From Opitutales bacterium (GTDB taxonomy: Bacteria; Verrucomicrobiota; Verrucomicrobiia; Opitutales; Coraliomargaritaceae), in contig JABBCA010000062.1 of the NCBI GenBank assembly GCA_018607135.1, forward strand, positions 1 to 40,313: a stretch of DNA of 40,313 nucleotides, read 5' to 3'. The notes below the pieces were generated by a model. That model did no database searches and had not been told where the DNA came from. It worked only from the letters and a program-made list of their open reading frames with translations. The translations under genes and the position numbers were made by a program. This document shows, piece by piece, positions 9,587-17,647 of the stretch; the first letter of the stretch is position 1, and the number at the start of each line of letters is the position of its first letter.

Positions 9587-10879
9587 ATGAAAAACAACAA
9601 AATTTTACTCTCTACTTTTAGTTCTGCGATCGCCGCTGCGTTATTGTTGCCCACGGTTACGAATGCTGCGCCTCTTGTTTCGATCGGCGACAATGTTGAT
9701 ATCTTCTTTAACGGTTCAACCAGCCTGCAGTGGACCAGCAACGTATTGCGTGATGAAGATGATGAATTAGATGATGTGATTTGGACCTTTTCACCTGGGT
9801 TTGAAATCAATCTGGGACGCGGATTGTCCAAGGCTGACTTCAGTATTATTACTCGGTATGATATTGTTCGTTACAGCGATTTGGATCAGTTGGATGCTGA
9901 ACTATTTCATATTAAGGCGGTCGGTTCTTACAAATCGAGTCGTCTCGATCTAAGTGCTTCAGCCAGTTTCGACGAAGTGAAAAGCACGACCGGCGATGTG
10001 AATGTCACGAATGACTTGATCGAGTGGGATGATACTGCTGCCCGTATTGATGGTGAGTATCGCTTTTCCGAAAAGCTTAGTGTTGGTTCTGGGGTTCGTT
10101 ACAGCGAGCGTGAGTATCAGACCTATGACAATTTTTTGGCGGATCGTGAGACGATTACAATTCCGGTGGACATTTATTATGAACTGACTCCTAAGGTGGA
10201 TCTTAGCCTCGGTTACTCTTACTCTGATACCGATGTGGGTGACACGAATGCTCCTCGGTCTGGTATCGTTCCGCTAGTCCCTGGCCCTGGCTTTGGAATC
10301 GGCACCATTGGCACGACATCCGTCAGTGGTTACTCATATGATTCACACTTTTTCAATGTGGGTGCTCGCGGGAACCTGCTACCTAAATTAACTGGTTTCT
10401 TTAAAGTCGGGTATCGCGTTCGTGACACTGATGACTCGACGGTGCAACTGCTTGACCTCAGTGGAGGCGATGTTGGTCTTCCTTCTTCTACGAATCGTAA
10501 GTCCACAGGAATGCTTGGTTTAGACGCCAATTTCACATGGGCAGCCACTCCGAAAATAACTGCAAGGCTTGATTTGTCACGCGACTTCGGCGTCGGCGGT
10601 GAGGGTGGCACTACGGAAAATTCGACTGTGAACGCCGTGGTAAGTTATTCGATTAGTGGTAATTGGTCCGCACAAGCGAATGCTGGTTACACGCTTCGTG
10701 AGTATGATGATGGCGGTCGTGAGGATCATCAGTATCGCTTAGGCACAGCACTTACATTTGTGCCGAATCAAAATTGGCGCTTCAGCGGCGGGTATAATTA
10801 CACCGAAAATGACACCGACGCTTTTAACAGGAGTTATGAAAGCCACACCCTTAGTTTGACGGCTACACTGCGCTACTAA
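9587..10879 (+). CDS. Outer-membrane beta-barrel protein of the polysaccharide locus
   Basis: The 430-residue protein starts with a clear signal peptide (basic MKNNK, hydrophobic stretch, cleavage near T-N-A/A-P at about 28). The mature part is made of alternating hydrophobic/polar strands with short Asp/Gly turns (e.g. LSLGYSYSDTDVG, FFKVGYRVRDTDDS) and ends in an aromatic residue (LTATLRY), the usual signature recognised by the BAM complex. Barrels of this kind (BBP2_2/TIGR03016-like) occur in exopolysaccharide and PEP-CTERM loci beside Wza- and Wzc-type genes, as here, and may help pass polymer through the outer membrane. It is the first gene of the + strand export cluster, and a hairpin with a T-run follows it before the next gene. 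Family level is reasonable; substrate unknown. Confidence 0.8.
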   Translation: MKNNKILLSTFSSAIAAALLLPTVTNAAPLVSIGDNVDIFFNGSTSLQWTSNVLRDEDDELDDVIWTFSPGFEINLGRGLSKADFSIITRYDIVRYSDLDQLDAELFHIKAVGSYKSSRLDLSASASFDEVKSTTGDVNVTNDLIEWDDTAARIDGEYRFSEKLSVGSGVRYSEREYQTYDNFLADRETITIPVDIYYELTPKVDLSLGYSYSDTDVGDTNAPRSGIVPLVPGPGFGIGTIGTTSVSGYSYDSHFFNVGARGNLLPKLTGFFKVGYRVRDTDDSTVQLLDLSGGDVGLPSSTNRKSTGMLGLDANFTWAATPKITARLDLSRDFGVGGEGGTTENSTVNAVVSYSISGNWSAQANAGYTLREYDDGGREDHQYRLGTALTFVPNQNWRFSGGYNYTENDTDAFNRSYESHTLSLTATLRY

Positions 10880-10907
10880 TATTGAACTTTTAACCGTTGA
10901 GTCGGTC

Positions 10908-10936
10908 AAAATGCCTCCTAGCCGAGGCATTTTTTA
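10908..10936 (+). terminator. Hairpin-T-run terminator or attenuator abutting the next start codon
   Basis: AATGCCTC pairs perfectly with GAGGCATT across a CTAGCC loop and is followed by TTTTT. It ends only about 5 nt before the ATG at 10941, leaving no room for a promoter, and the right arm contains GAGG, the only SD-like bases near that start. Confidence 0.8.
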
Positions 10937-10940
10937 ATTT

Positions 10941-11597
10941 ATGAAACAAGTTATTGTATTATTTAGTTCGTTATTTCTGACACTGTTTCTCTCAGCCCAA
11001 GATGGCGGAGCGACTTCGTTTGGTGACAGTGGTGCCTCGCAATCGTCACAGGGTTCGTCCTCGGGCCGTTCTGGTGTTGGCATGGTCGTTGGCGAAAATT
11101 ATGTGCTTAAACCGTCGGACGTTCTCAGTGTTGAGGTGTATCAAGAGCAAGACTTGGATAAGGATGTTCGTGTTGAGGGCGACGGCACCGTTGCACTTTC
11201 TTTGATCGGTAAAGTCAAAGTGGCAGGAATGTCAGTCGCTGAAGCACAGTCGCTTATTACAGATTTATACAATCGCGACTACCTTGTGGATCCACAAGTG
11301 TCGGTGATCGTGCTATCATTTTCCGCTAAAGTGGTGCGTATACTCGGTTCAGTTAACAGCCCGGGCGTTGTAGAAATTCCACCTGATCGCAGTTTGACCC
11401 TCACTGAGGCAATTGCTGGAGCCAACGGGGTGAGCCGTCTTGGAAACCCCAAGTCTATAACGATTAAGCGCGTCGACTCATCGGGACGTGCGAGACAAAT
11501 GGAAGTGAACTTTAGTCGTATCTTAACGGATCCGAACGTTAAAGATGTTATCTTGTCTGAAGGAGATACTATCTGGGTTCCAGAGCGTGTATTTTAA
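10941..11597 (+). CDS. Wza-like polysaccharide export protein (Poly_export/SLBB)
   Basis: The product has 218 residues with a signal peptide (about 1-19, LSAQ), a Ser/Gly-rich linker, a Poly_export domain (from YVLKPSDVLSVEVYQ, residue about 54, through the LSLIGKVKVAG block to the PQVSVIVL strand) and one SLBB domain (VRILGSVNSPGVVEIP onward). It ends at WVPERVF without the long C-terminal amphipathic helix that forms the outer-membrane pore in E. coli Wza (379 residues). It may therefore be a periplasmic ring part that works with the adjacent beta-barrel, as proposed for short Wza homologues. There is no lipobox Cys at the signal cleavage site. The wzc-like gene follows after 16 bp, so the two are surely co-transcribed. 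Confidence 0.88.
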   Translation: MKQVIVLFSSLFLTLFLSAQDGGATSFGDSGASQSSQGSSSGRSGVGMVVGENYVLKPSDVLSVEVYQEQDLDKDVRVEGDGTVALSLIGKVKVAGMSVAEAQSLITDLYNRDYLVDPQVSVIVLSFSAKVVRILGSVNSPGVVEIPPDRSLTLTEAIAGANGVSRLGNPKSITIKRVDSSGRARQMEVNFSRILTDPNVKDVILSEGDTIWVPERVF

Positions 11598-11613
11598 TTA
11601 AAGAGTTTTTTCT

Positions 11614-13911
11614 ATGAAGAATGATTATGTAAGGGGTGCTCCTGATCCAAATTCGGGTGGTTATGGCGGTGGTTATGGCTACGGTGGTGGCTATGGCTAT
11701 GGTGGCGGTTACGGCTACGGTGGCGGCTACGGCGCTGGTGGCGGCTACGAGGGTGGAAGTAGTGCTCCTCAACGTTCATTTAAAGACTATCTCTTAATGT
11801 TTCGTGAGCGCGTATGGTATTTAATCGTGGCGTTCTTTATTATCTTTTCTGGCTCGATACTCTATACATTTAACAAGACAAAGGTTTATACAGCAGTTGC
11901 TCAAGTTCAACTACTCAGGGACGACCCATCGGCTATGGGCAACATTCCTGGTATGGAAATGGAGCCAAATCAAATCCGCTCTGCAGAAGATTTAAACACT
12001 CAGATCAGTGTTCTCGAAAGTGCTTCAATTATTGTAGGGGTGGAGCAGCGTATACAAGACGATGTCCGTGAACGCTTTATGGCACCTTATTCGGATGCCC
12101 TCAGTCTCAGTGGCCCATTAAGCCCGACTGAAGTTTTGGGTCGCAATCGTAAGATCATGCCGAAGCGAATGAGCTTAATGATCAATATTGCCTACACGCA
12201 CCCAGATCCAATCATTGCCGCAGACGTTGCGAATCTTTTCGCTAAAGAGTTTATCGATTACAATTTGAAGCTGAATATTGATGGCTCAATGAAGGCAGTT
12301 GAAGATTTGCGCATACGTGCTGACCAGCAAAAGGAGCGTGTTGAAGAGTTAGACATGAAGCTGGCGGATTATCGCGAGCAAAACAACGCCGTATCACTAG
12401 ACAGCCAAGAGAACATTGCCCGAGAGCAATTAGCTAGCTTGAATGAAATGAAGCTGAACGCGAAAAATGTCTACGATATGATCGAGACAAAGTGGAATTT
12501 AGTTGAGTCATATCGTCGAGAGCAACGTGACCTCTGGGAGTTGTCTTTTATCTCTGAACAATCGCGTGTCGCATCGCTCCTTGAGAGTATTAGTCAGGCT
12601 AAAATTCAGATTTCTTCGCTAAGCAAGCGTTACCGTGAGAAGCACCCTGTTATGATTCAGCTTTTGCAGCAGCTACAAGAGTCTGAAGCTGAGCTTAGTT
12701 CAGCGGTTCAAAATGCAGTTAACAAATTGGATTCGTCATTTTCTGAATCAAAAAGCAATTACGAAGTTGCTAGCCAACGACTGGCGGAAAAGGAGCAGGA
12801 ATTAATCGAATTAAGTAAAACTCGTGTTGAATACAATTCATTGCTTCGAGATTTGGACGTTCAACAGAGCTTCTTCATTGCGTTGACCTCTCGTATGACT
12901 CAGGAAAAGGCTCAAGTTAATTTGAAGAATCCCAATGCTCGTATTGTTGACGAGGCCTTTCCTCCGATGAAGCACTCATCCCCAAATGTAGTAATGAATC
13001 TTGCTGCGGGTCTTTTTGGTGGTGTTGCAGTCGGCATGGGCCTAGTGTTCATTGTCGCATTCTTAGATGACCGTGTGAAGAGCGCGTTTGACATCGAAGG
13101 AACGATTGGTCTTCCGATGCTGGGTATAGTTCCGCGAATTAAGAAGCTCGACACGAATTCTAAGGCTCAGGCGGTCGCTTCCAATGTAGATCGCCACGTT
13201 ACGGAAACTTTTAGGTCGATTCACTCCGCTCTGAAGCTGAATGATGAGAGTAAGAATGCTAAGGTGATTGTGACCACCAGCACGGTTCCTGGAGAGGGTA
13301 AGTCTTTTGTGAGTTCTAATCTTGCGCTTACTTTTGCAAATCACGGCGAAAAAACACTTTTGCTAGACGGTGACCTTCGTTTGCCCAACGTTGCTCGTTC
13401 GCTGCAGTTGGAGAACGATTTTGGTCTCTTAGATCATGTCGATAAGGATGTGGCGATCGACGAGGTGATTATCAAGGAGGTATATCCGAACCTTGATGTG
13501 CTCCCCTCTGGTGGAAAGTCTAAGAATCCGACTCAAGTGCTAAATAGCGCTAAGTTTGAGGCCATGTTTGCTGACCTACGTGATCGCTATGATCGCATTG
13601 TGGTCGACTCTCCGCCGCTGGCTGCGGTCAGTGATGCTTTGAATTTGTTACCTCTTGCGGATGGTGTGCTTTACGTAATCAAGTTTAATACTGTAAAGCG
13701 TAAGACTGCTGTCGTGAATGTGCGTCGTTTATGGGAATCGAATACTCCTGTATTTGGTGCAATTCTAAATAACATCACTAGCACGCTTTCTAGTTACTAC
13801 TACTCGCATTACTCAGATAAGGCTTATCAGGATTACTACATCCATAATGACGAGGAGTTTGAAGAGGAGTTGGCGGGTTCAGTTGAACCTACTGTAGATT
13901 CCAAATCGTAG
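11614..13911 (+). CDS. Wzc-like bacterial tyrosine kinase/chain-length regulator with Gly-Tyr-rich N-terminus
   Basis: This 765-residue protein fuses a Wzz-type polysaccharide co-polymerase to a BY-kinase. In order: a cytoplasmic Gly/Tyr repeat tail (about 12-49, units of GGYGYG); first membrane helix (about 67-88); a periplasmic region with a long coiled coil (about 225-420); second membrane helix (about 455-478); and the kinase with Walker A PGEGKS near 559, Walker A' LLLDGDLRLPN, Walker B VVDSPP, and a C-terminal tyrosine cluster (about 728-745, YYYSHYSDKAYQDYY) that would be autophosphorylated. Such proteins control polymer length and export with Wza. The Gly/Tyr tail is absent from classical Wzc and gives an imperfect 18-bp DNA repeat. 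A spaced AGAG may serve as SD. No glycosyltransferase gene adjoins it, so sugar synthesis must be encoded elsewhere. Confidence 0.93.
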   Translation: MKNDYVRGAPDPNSGGYGGGYGYGGGYGYGGGYGYGGGYGAGGGYEGGSSAPQRSFKDYLLMFRERVWYLIVAFFIIFSGSILYTFNKTKVYTAVAQVQLLRDDPSAMGNIPGMEMEPNQIRSAEDLNTQISVLESASIIVGVEQRIQDDVRERFMAPYSDALSLSGPLSPTEVLGRNRKIMPKRMSLMINIAYTHPDPIIAADVANLFAKEFIDYNLKLNIDGSMKAVEDLRIRADQQKERVEELDMKLADYREQNNAVSLDSQENIAREQLASLNEMKLNAKNVYDMIETKWNLVESYRREQRDLWELSFISEQSRVASLLESISQAKIQISSLSKRYREKHPVMIQLLQQLQESEAELSSAVQNAVNKLDSSFSESKSNYEVASQRLAEKEQELIELSKTRVEYNSLLRDLDVQQSFFIALTSRMTQEKAQVNLKNPNARIVDEAFPPMKHSSPNVVMNLAAGLFGGVAVGMGLVFIVAFLDDRVKSAFDIEGTIGLPMLGIVPRIKKLDTNSKAQAVASNVDRHVTETFRSIHSALKLNDESKNAKVIVTTSTVPGEGKSFVSSNLALTFANHGEKTLLLDGDLRLPNVARSLQLENDFGLLDHVDKDVAIDEVIIKEVYPNLDVLPSGGKSKNPTQVLNSAKFEAMFADLRDRYDRIVVDSPPLAAVSDALNLLPLADGVLYVIKFNTVKRKTAVVNVRRLWESNTPVFGAILNNITSTLSSYYYSHYSDKAYQDYYIHNDEEFEEELAGSVEPTVDSKS

Positions 13912-13931
13912 TGTCTGAAATCTTTTAAACG

Positions 13932-13963
13932 AAGGCCGCAGTGGTTATAACTGCGGCCTTTTT
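13932..13963 (+). terminator. Rho-independent terminator of the export operon
   Basis: AAGGCCGCAGT pairs perfectly with ACTGCGGCCTT around a 7-base loop, followed by TTTTT on the + strand. It lies 20 bp after the wzc-like stop and directly before the end of the convergent gene, so it could work in both directions, though the T-run favours +. Confidence 0.92.
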
Positions 13964-13965
13964 GT

Positions 13966-14697
13966 TTAAAGGTATTTGTTTATATCGAGGATTTTGTGAG
14001 CTCGCTGACCATTTTCGAGCCGCTCTATGTATTTATCGGGTTTTGTGTCCTCTGGCTGTTCGTCTTCATCTAAGCCATCCTCTTCAATAGGAATGAGTTC
14101 ATCAAAGTAGAGAGAGAGACGCCGTGCTTCTGGGCTGAGCACTTCAACTGGATTTGGCACACGCCCTTTCTTTACTAGAATAAATCTGGCAGGGGAGCAT
14201 TGCTTTTTATGGCGTTCCTCGAAGTTTCTCACCCACTTGTTGTCGTTGCTTTCCCTACGGTTTAACAGGATGACGTCTGAATAGTGAATGCAGGCATCAT
14301 ACCAACTCTGCGCGGCAGGCTGTTCTTGTAAGAACGTGCAATTCACAACAGTGAATACTCTGCCGATTTCGCAGCTGTTGTGGTCGATCCACGACTTGAT
14401 GGCTTCGATGTTGTCTGCTGGATCCGACCTGCCAGATGTCATGAAGATGATGACTTCTGGGGCGGCCGAAATTTTTCCGTGTGTGACTTTGGCTGCATTT
14501 AAGGCCCAATTAACTTTAGACACATTCTCCAGAGAGTCTATTTTTTCATCGAAATCAGATGTAGGTTCATCAGTGGGCTGAAAGAGCAGGACTTGAGAAG
14601 CTTTTTGCATTCCGCCTTCGATCAGATCGTAAATGATTTCTCTACGCCCTGAGTTGGGTGTGCCTAAGACTATATAGACTAGTGGTGCCTCTGACAT
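13966..14697 (-). CDS. CobW-like protein with degenerate nucleotide-binding motifs
   Basis: A 243-residue cytoplasmic protein not recognised as a named family member. Its fold signs resemble the CobW/COG0523 G3E GTPases: VYIVLGTPNSGRR (8-19) sits where the P-loop GxxxxGK(S/T) should be, a beta-strand with VVNCTF (118-122) resembles the switch region strand, and DVILLNRRE (141-149) sits where NKxD is expected. The P-loop lacks its Lys and Ser/Thr, and NKxD is NRRE, so normal GTP hydrolysis is doubtful. The C-terminal 35 residues are acidic (EEDGLDEDEQPED) and then basic. No metal-binding CxCC motif is seen. It starts 18 bp after aroC and is probably co-transcribed with it. Alternatives: an unrelated P-loop-like protein of Opitutales. 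Confidence 0.45.
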   Translation of the reverse strand: MSEAPLVYIVLGTPNSGRREIIYDLIEGGMQKASQVLLFQPTDEPTSDFDEKIDSLENVSKVNWALNAAKVTHGKISAAPEVIIFMTSGRSDPADNIEAIKSWIDHNSCEIGRVFTVVNCTFLQEQPAAQSWYDACIHYSDVILLNRRESNDNKWVRNFEERHKKQCSPARFILVKKGRVPNPVEVLSPEARRLSLYFDELIPIEEDGLDEDEQPEDTKPDKYIERLENGQRAHKILDINKYL

Positions 14698-14715
14698 CTG
14701 TTTGGTATCTCTAAA

Positions 14716-15816
14716 TTATTTGGACTCAAACACAAAGCTGCCGCATTGTGCGTGTTGACGCATCCAGTGGTCGATGATGACAAGGGCTGCCATCGACTCG
14801 ACGATTGGGACGGCGCGGGGCACTACACAGGGATCGTGGCGTCCTCGGCCCATCAGTTCAGTTTCGTTGCCATCCTTGTCGACAGTGTTCTGATTTTGAA
14901 TAATAGTCGCTGTTGGTTTGAATGCGACTCGGAAGATGAGGTCTTCGCCATTGCTAATTCCACCTTGGACACCGCCTGAGCGGTTACTGCTAGTGCCTAT
15001 AGAGCCGTCTTTGTTAATAAAAGTGTCGTTGTGTTCGGAACCACGCATGAGTGAACCTTCAAAGCCACTGCCTACCTCAAATCCCTTCGTTGCGGGAATG
15101 GAAAGCATTGCCTTGGCTAAATCCGCTTCGAGGCGATCAAATACGGGCACGCCCAGTCCGACAGGGAGGTTACGTATGCGACATTCGATAATGCCTCCAA
15201 CAGAATCTCCCTCGCTGCGCATGCCGCGAATGCGTTCCACCATTTTTTCGGCAGTCTCTGGGTGGGGGCACCGCACTGGACTTGCCTCGACGTCTTCTAA
15301 AGTAGGGAAGTTCTGAATTGCTGGCATTTCGATGTCGTGGACACGAGTGATGTAAGCTCGTGTTTCAATCTTAGCCGCCGAGAAAAGGATTTTCTTGGCG
15401 ATAGCGCCTGCAGCTACCCTACCAATGGTCTCGCGAGCAGAAGAGCGTCCACCACCTTCGTGGTTACGAATACCGAATTTCGTTTGGTAGGTGAAGTCGG
15501 CATGTGAAGGACGAAACTTATCCTTCATTTCAGAGTAAGCTGACGGTCGCTGGTCGCCGTTCGGCACGTAAATGGCGATGGGTGTTCCAAGAGTTTTGCC
15601 TTCGAATACTCCGGACACGATCTTGGCTGTATCACTTTCTTTGCGCGGAGTCGTGATGTCGCTCTGGCCTGGGCGACGACGGTCTAATTCGAATTGAATG
15701 TCTGCTTCACTTAGTGGAAGTCGAGGTGGGCAGCCGTCAATTACGACGCCGATGCCGCCACCGTGACTTTCTCCCCATGTGGAGATGCGAAATAATGTGC
15801 CAAAAGAGTTACCCAT
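14716..15816 (-). CDS. aroC: Chorismate synthase
   Basis: Converts 5-enolpyruvylshikimate-3-phosphate to chorismate, the last shared step of aromatic amino-acid and folate synthesis, using reduced FMN. From the ATG at 15816 the protein has 366 residues, normal for the family. All three family signatures are visible: [18 protein letters not shown] at the N-terminus with the first catalytic His, the RPSHAD and [16 protein letters not shown] blocks in the middle, and the [14 protein letters not shown]-like block (here [11 protein letters not shown]) toward the C-terminus, followed by the GRHDPC motif. A TTG five codons upstream is a less likely start. The CobW-like gene follows after 18 bp on the same strand. 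Confidence 0.97.
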   Translation of the reverse strand: MGNSFGTLFRISTWGESHGGGIGVVIDGCPPRLPLSEADIQFELDRRRPGQSDITTPRKESDTAKIVSGVFEGKTLGTPIAIYVPNGDQRPSAYSEMKDKFRPSHADFTYQTKFGIRNHEGGGRSSARETIGRVAAGAIAKKILFSAAKIETRAYITRVHDIEMPAIQNFPTLEDVEASPVRCPHPETAEKMVERIRGMRSEGDSVGGIIECRIRNLPVGLGVPVFDRLEADLAKAMLSIPATKGFEVGSGFEGSLMRGSEHNDTFINKDGSIGTSSNRSGGVQGGISNGEDLIFRVAFKPTATIIQNQNTVDKDGNETELMGRGRHDPCVVPRAVPIVESMAALVIIDHWMRQHAQCGSFVFESK

Positions 15817-15911
15817 ATGGAACACATGCAATGCGTGCCAGCGACGAAGTCAATGCTGACGGAGCCGATGCTTCGTTCGGGTTTTGTAAACACGAAGGAA
15901 ATGGAGATGAA

Positions 15912-16574
15912 TTAACCGCTATTACTGATTTCACTCTCAGCAAGGTGCACCAACTTGTTCGAGATGGCCCAGCGAGTGAGTGCTGCAACATCATGTAAAT
16001 CGAGTTTTTTCATGATGTTGGTGCGATGTGTATCTGCAGTTCTGACGCTCATACCTAATTTTGCAGCGATTTCTTTGTTACTAAAGCTCTCAGCGATGAG
16101 CTGAATGATCTCTCTTTCTCTGGTGGTGAGTGAGTCCAGTGCGTCATCTTTGCCGCCACTGATCATAAGCTCGCGCATGATATCTATGATGCGCGGACTG
16201 AAGTAGGATCGACCTTCGGAAACCAGTGAAATCGCTTTTTCCAGTTCTTTTAAACCAGCATTTTTTTCGATGTATCCAGTGACACCTGATTTTAACAGGC
16301 GATTCACTACACTAATGGAAGCGGCTGCTGAAAAGATTAGGATGTTGATCCCTTGGTTTTTGGCTTTGAGGCGGCGTAATATTTCACTACCATTTAAGTT
16401 GGGCAGCATGATATCTAAAATGACCAAATCGGGTTCATGCTCTAAGCAAAGTTCGTAGCCGACGGCGCCATCGCCTGACTGCGCGATCACCTTCATGTCA
16501 GAATAGCCTTCGACTAGTTGGCAGATCAAGTCGCGCAATATAGTTTGGTCTTCGATTACGATTACGTTCTTCAT
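15912..16574 (-). CDS. NarL/FixJ-family response regulator (REC-LuxR HTH)
   Basis: From the ATG at 16574 (MKNVIVIEDQ) the protein has 220 residues, typical for NarL-type regulators; an in-frame upstream ATG at 16637 would add 21 residues with no domain sequence. The receiver domain has the acidic pair ED at the N-terminus, the phosphoacceptor Asp in LVILDIMLP (D54 from this start), and the Ser and Lys of the switch (IFSAAAS, YIEKNAG). The C-terminal LuxR helix-turn-helix is clear (LTTREREIIQLIAESFSNKEIAAKLGMSVRTADTH). No histidine kinase lies beside it, so it is an orphan regulator whose partner and targets are unknown. The following 300 bp toward the divergent gene contain an inverted repeat (16757-16851) that might be an operator. 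Confidence 0.92.
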   Translation of the reverse strand: MKNVIVIEDQTILRDLICQLVEGYSDMKVIAQSGDGAVGYELCLEHEPDLVILDIMLPNLNGSEILRRLKAKNQGINILIFSAAASISVVNRLLKSGVTGYIEKNAGLKELEKAISLVSEGRSYFSPRIIDIMRELMISGGKDDALDSLTTREREIIQLIAESFSNKEIAAKLGMSVRTADTHRTNIMKKLDLHDVAALTRWAISNKLVHLAESEISNSG

Positions 16575-16637
16575 CTTTATATCTAAGTGACTTGTTGGTG
16601 TGGTGGTATGTCTAGGATTGGATAGGAGGGTAGTCAT

Positions 16638-16948
16638 GTAGTGCTCTAGTTGAACCGTAGCTTTTGAGTGGAGATTTTTAACCTCTGATTACACGCATGA
16701 CTTATATGTCTGCTCAGAATGAGTGCAATCTGGGTCTGTTTATGGCTCACTTTTCACATGTCCTTTACAGTGAATTGGGGGTTATATCCTATCTTTGTTT
16801 GTGGGCTATAAGCTAGTAGTAGGGTTTTTATGGCATTGTATGAAGGACATGGGAAATGTTGTCATTTTAAGACCACGGCTTGTATATTCGAAATCAGTCT
16901 ACAAAGTTGATTTTGCGTTTAGCTTTCTTAAATGAAGCGCAGTTCGTA
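16638..16948. promoter_or_regulatory. Divergent intergenic region with spaced 9-bp inverted repeat
   Basis: No gene is seen in this stretch between the response regulator and the membrane-protein gene. CATGTCCTT (16757-16765) and AAGGACATG (16843-16851) are perfect inverted copies about 77 bp apart. They could be two half-sites of a DNA-binding regulator or chance. Confidence 0.35.
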
Positions 16949-17647
16949 ATGGTTGAATATCAGACAGTCTATAATGCATACACCGCACTCATCGCAGGTC
17001 TGGTCACTAGTGTTCATTGTGTGGCAATGTGCGGTCCATTGTCTTGTGCGTTCACACCGACTAAAGCGAATGAAGCAAGTCCGCAATTGGTGCTGACGAG
17101 TTATCACATTGCTAAGCTTTTTTCATACGCGCTGGTTGGCACGCTGGCAGGTGGCTTTGGTAGTGCGGTGATTCGTTCCGTGGAAAGCTCTTGGCTGAAC
17201 TATCTGCCTTGGGTCTTAGTGCTATTTTTTCTGGTAGTTGCTTTTCGATTGGATCGATACATTCCTAAGCCGAAATGGCTGGGAGGTGCTTATCGGAGAA
17301 TGACTGCTCGTTTTAATCAGTTACAAAAGCCTGTGGCGGCTGGACTTATTGGTTTTGCGAGCCCTCTGTTGCCCTGTGGCCCATTGTATATGATATTTGG
17401 CTTAGCTTTGTTTTCAGGCTCAGCGGTTAAGGGGGCGGAGTTTGCCATCGGGTTTGGTTTGGGAACGATTCCGCTCTTATGGTTGGTTCAAAGCCAATTT
17501 ATGCGCTTAAACGGCCGCATGGGTAGTCAGAATTTGATGCGGATACAACGAACCGTGGCATTTATTGCAGCTCTAGTCGTTGCTTGGCGCTTACGCACAA
17601 CACTTGGTATCGAGGGTGCTGAAGATTGGGTCTGCCATCCATTTTAA
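16949..17647 (+). CDS. DsbD_2/TauE-like (UreH-type) membrane protein
   Basis: From the ATG at 16949 the product has 232 residues and six or so membrane helices. It carries the family features of the cytochrome/heavy-metal-associated 'sulfite exporter TauE/SafE-like' group (DsbD_2, COG2836): SVHCVAMCGPLSCAF in the first helix and LLPCGPLYMI in the second half, i.e. paired Cys-Gly-Pro sites within the membrane. Members often sit with cytochrome oxidase or copper-handling genes and may move copper or reductant. A TTG at 16880 would add 23 residues but the ATG fits the start of the first helix better. The stop codon overlaps the ATG of the next transporter gene by one base, so the two are translated together. 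Confidence 0.8.
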   Translation: MVEYQTVYNAYTALIAGLVTSVHCVAMCGPLSCAFTPTKANEASPQLVLTSYHIAKLFSYALVGTLAGGFGSAVIRSVESSWLNYLPWVLVLFFLVVAFRLDRYIPKPKWLGGAYRRMTARFNQLQKPVAAGLIGFASPLLPCGPLYMIFGLALFSGSAVKGAEFAIGFGLGTIPLLWLVQSQFMRLNGRMGSQNLMRIQRTVAFIAALVVAWRLRTTLGIEGAEDWVCHPF

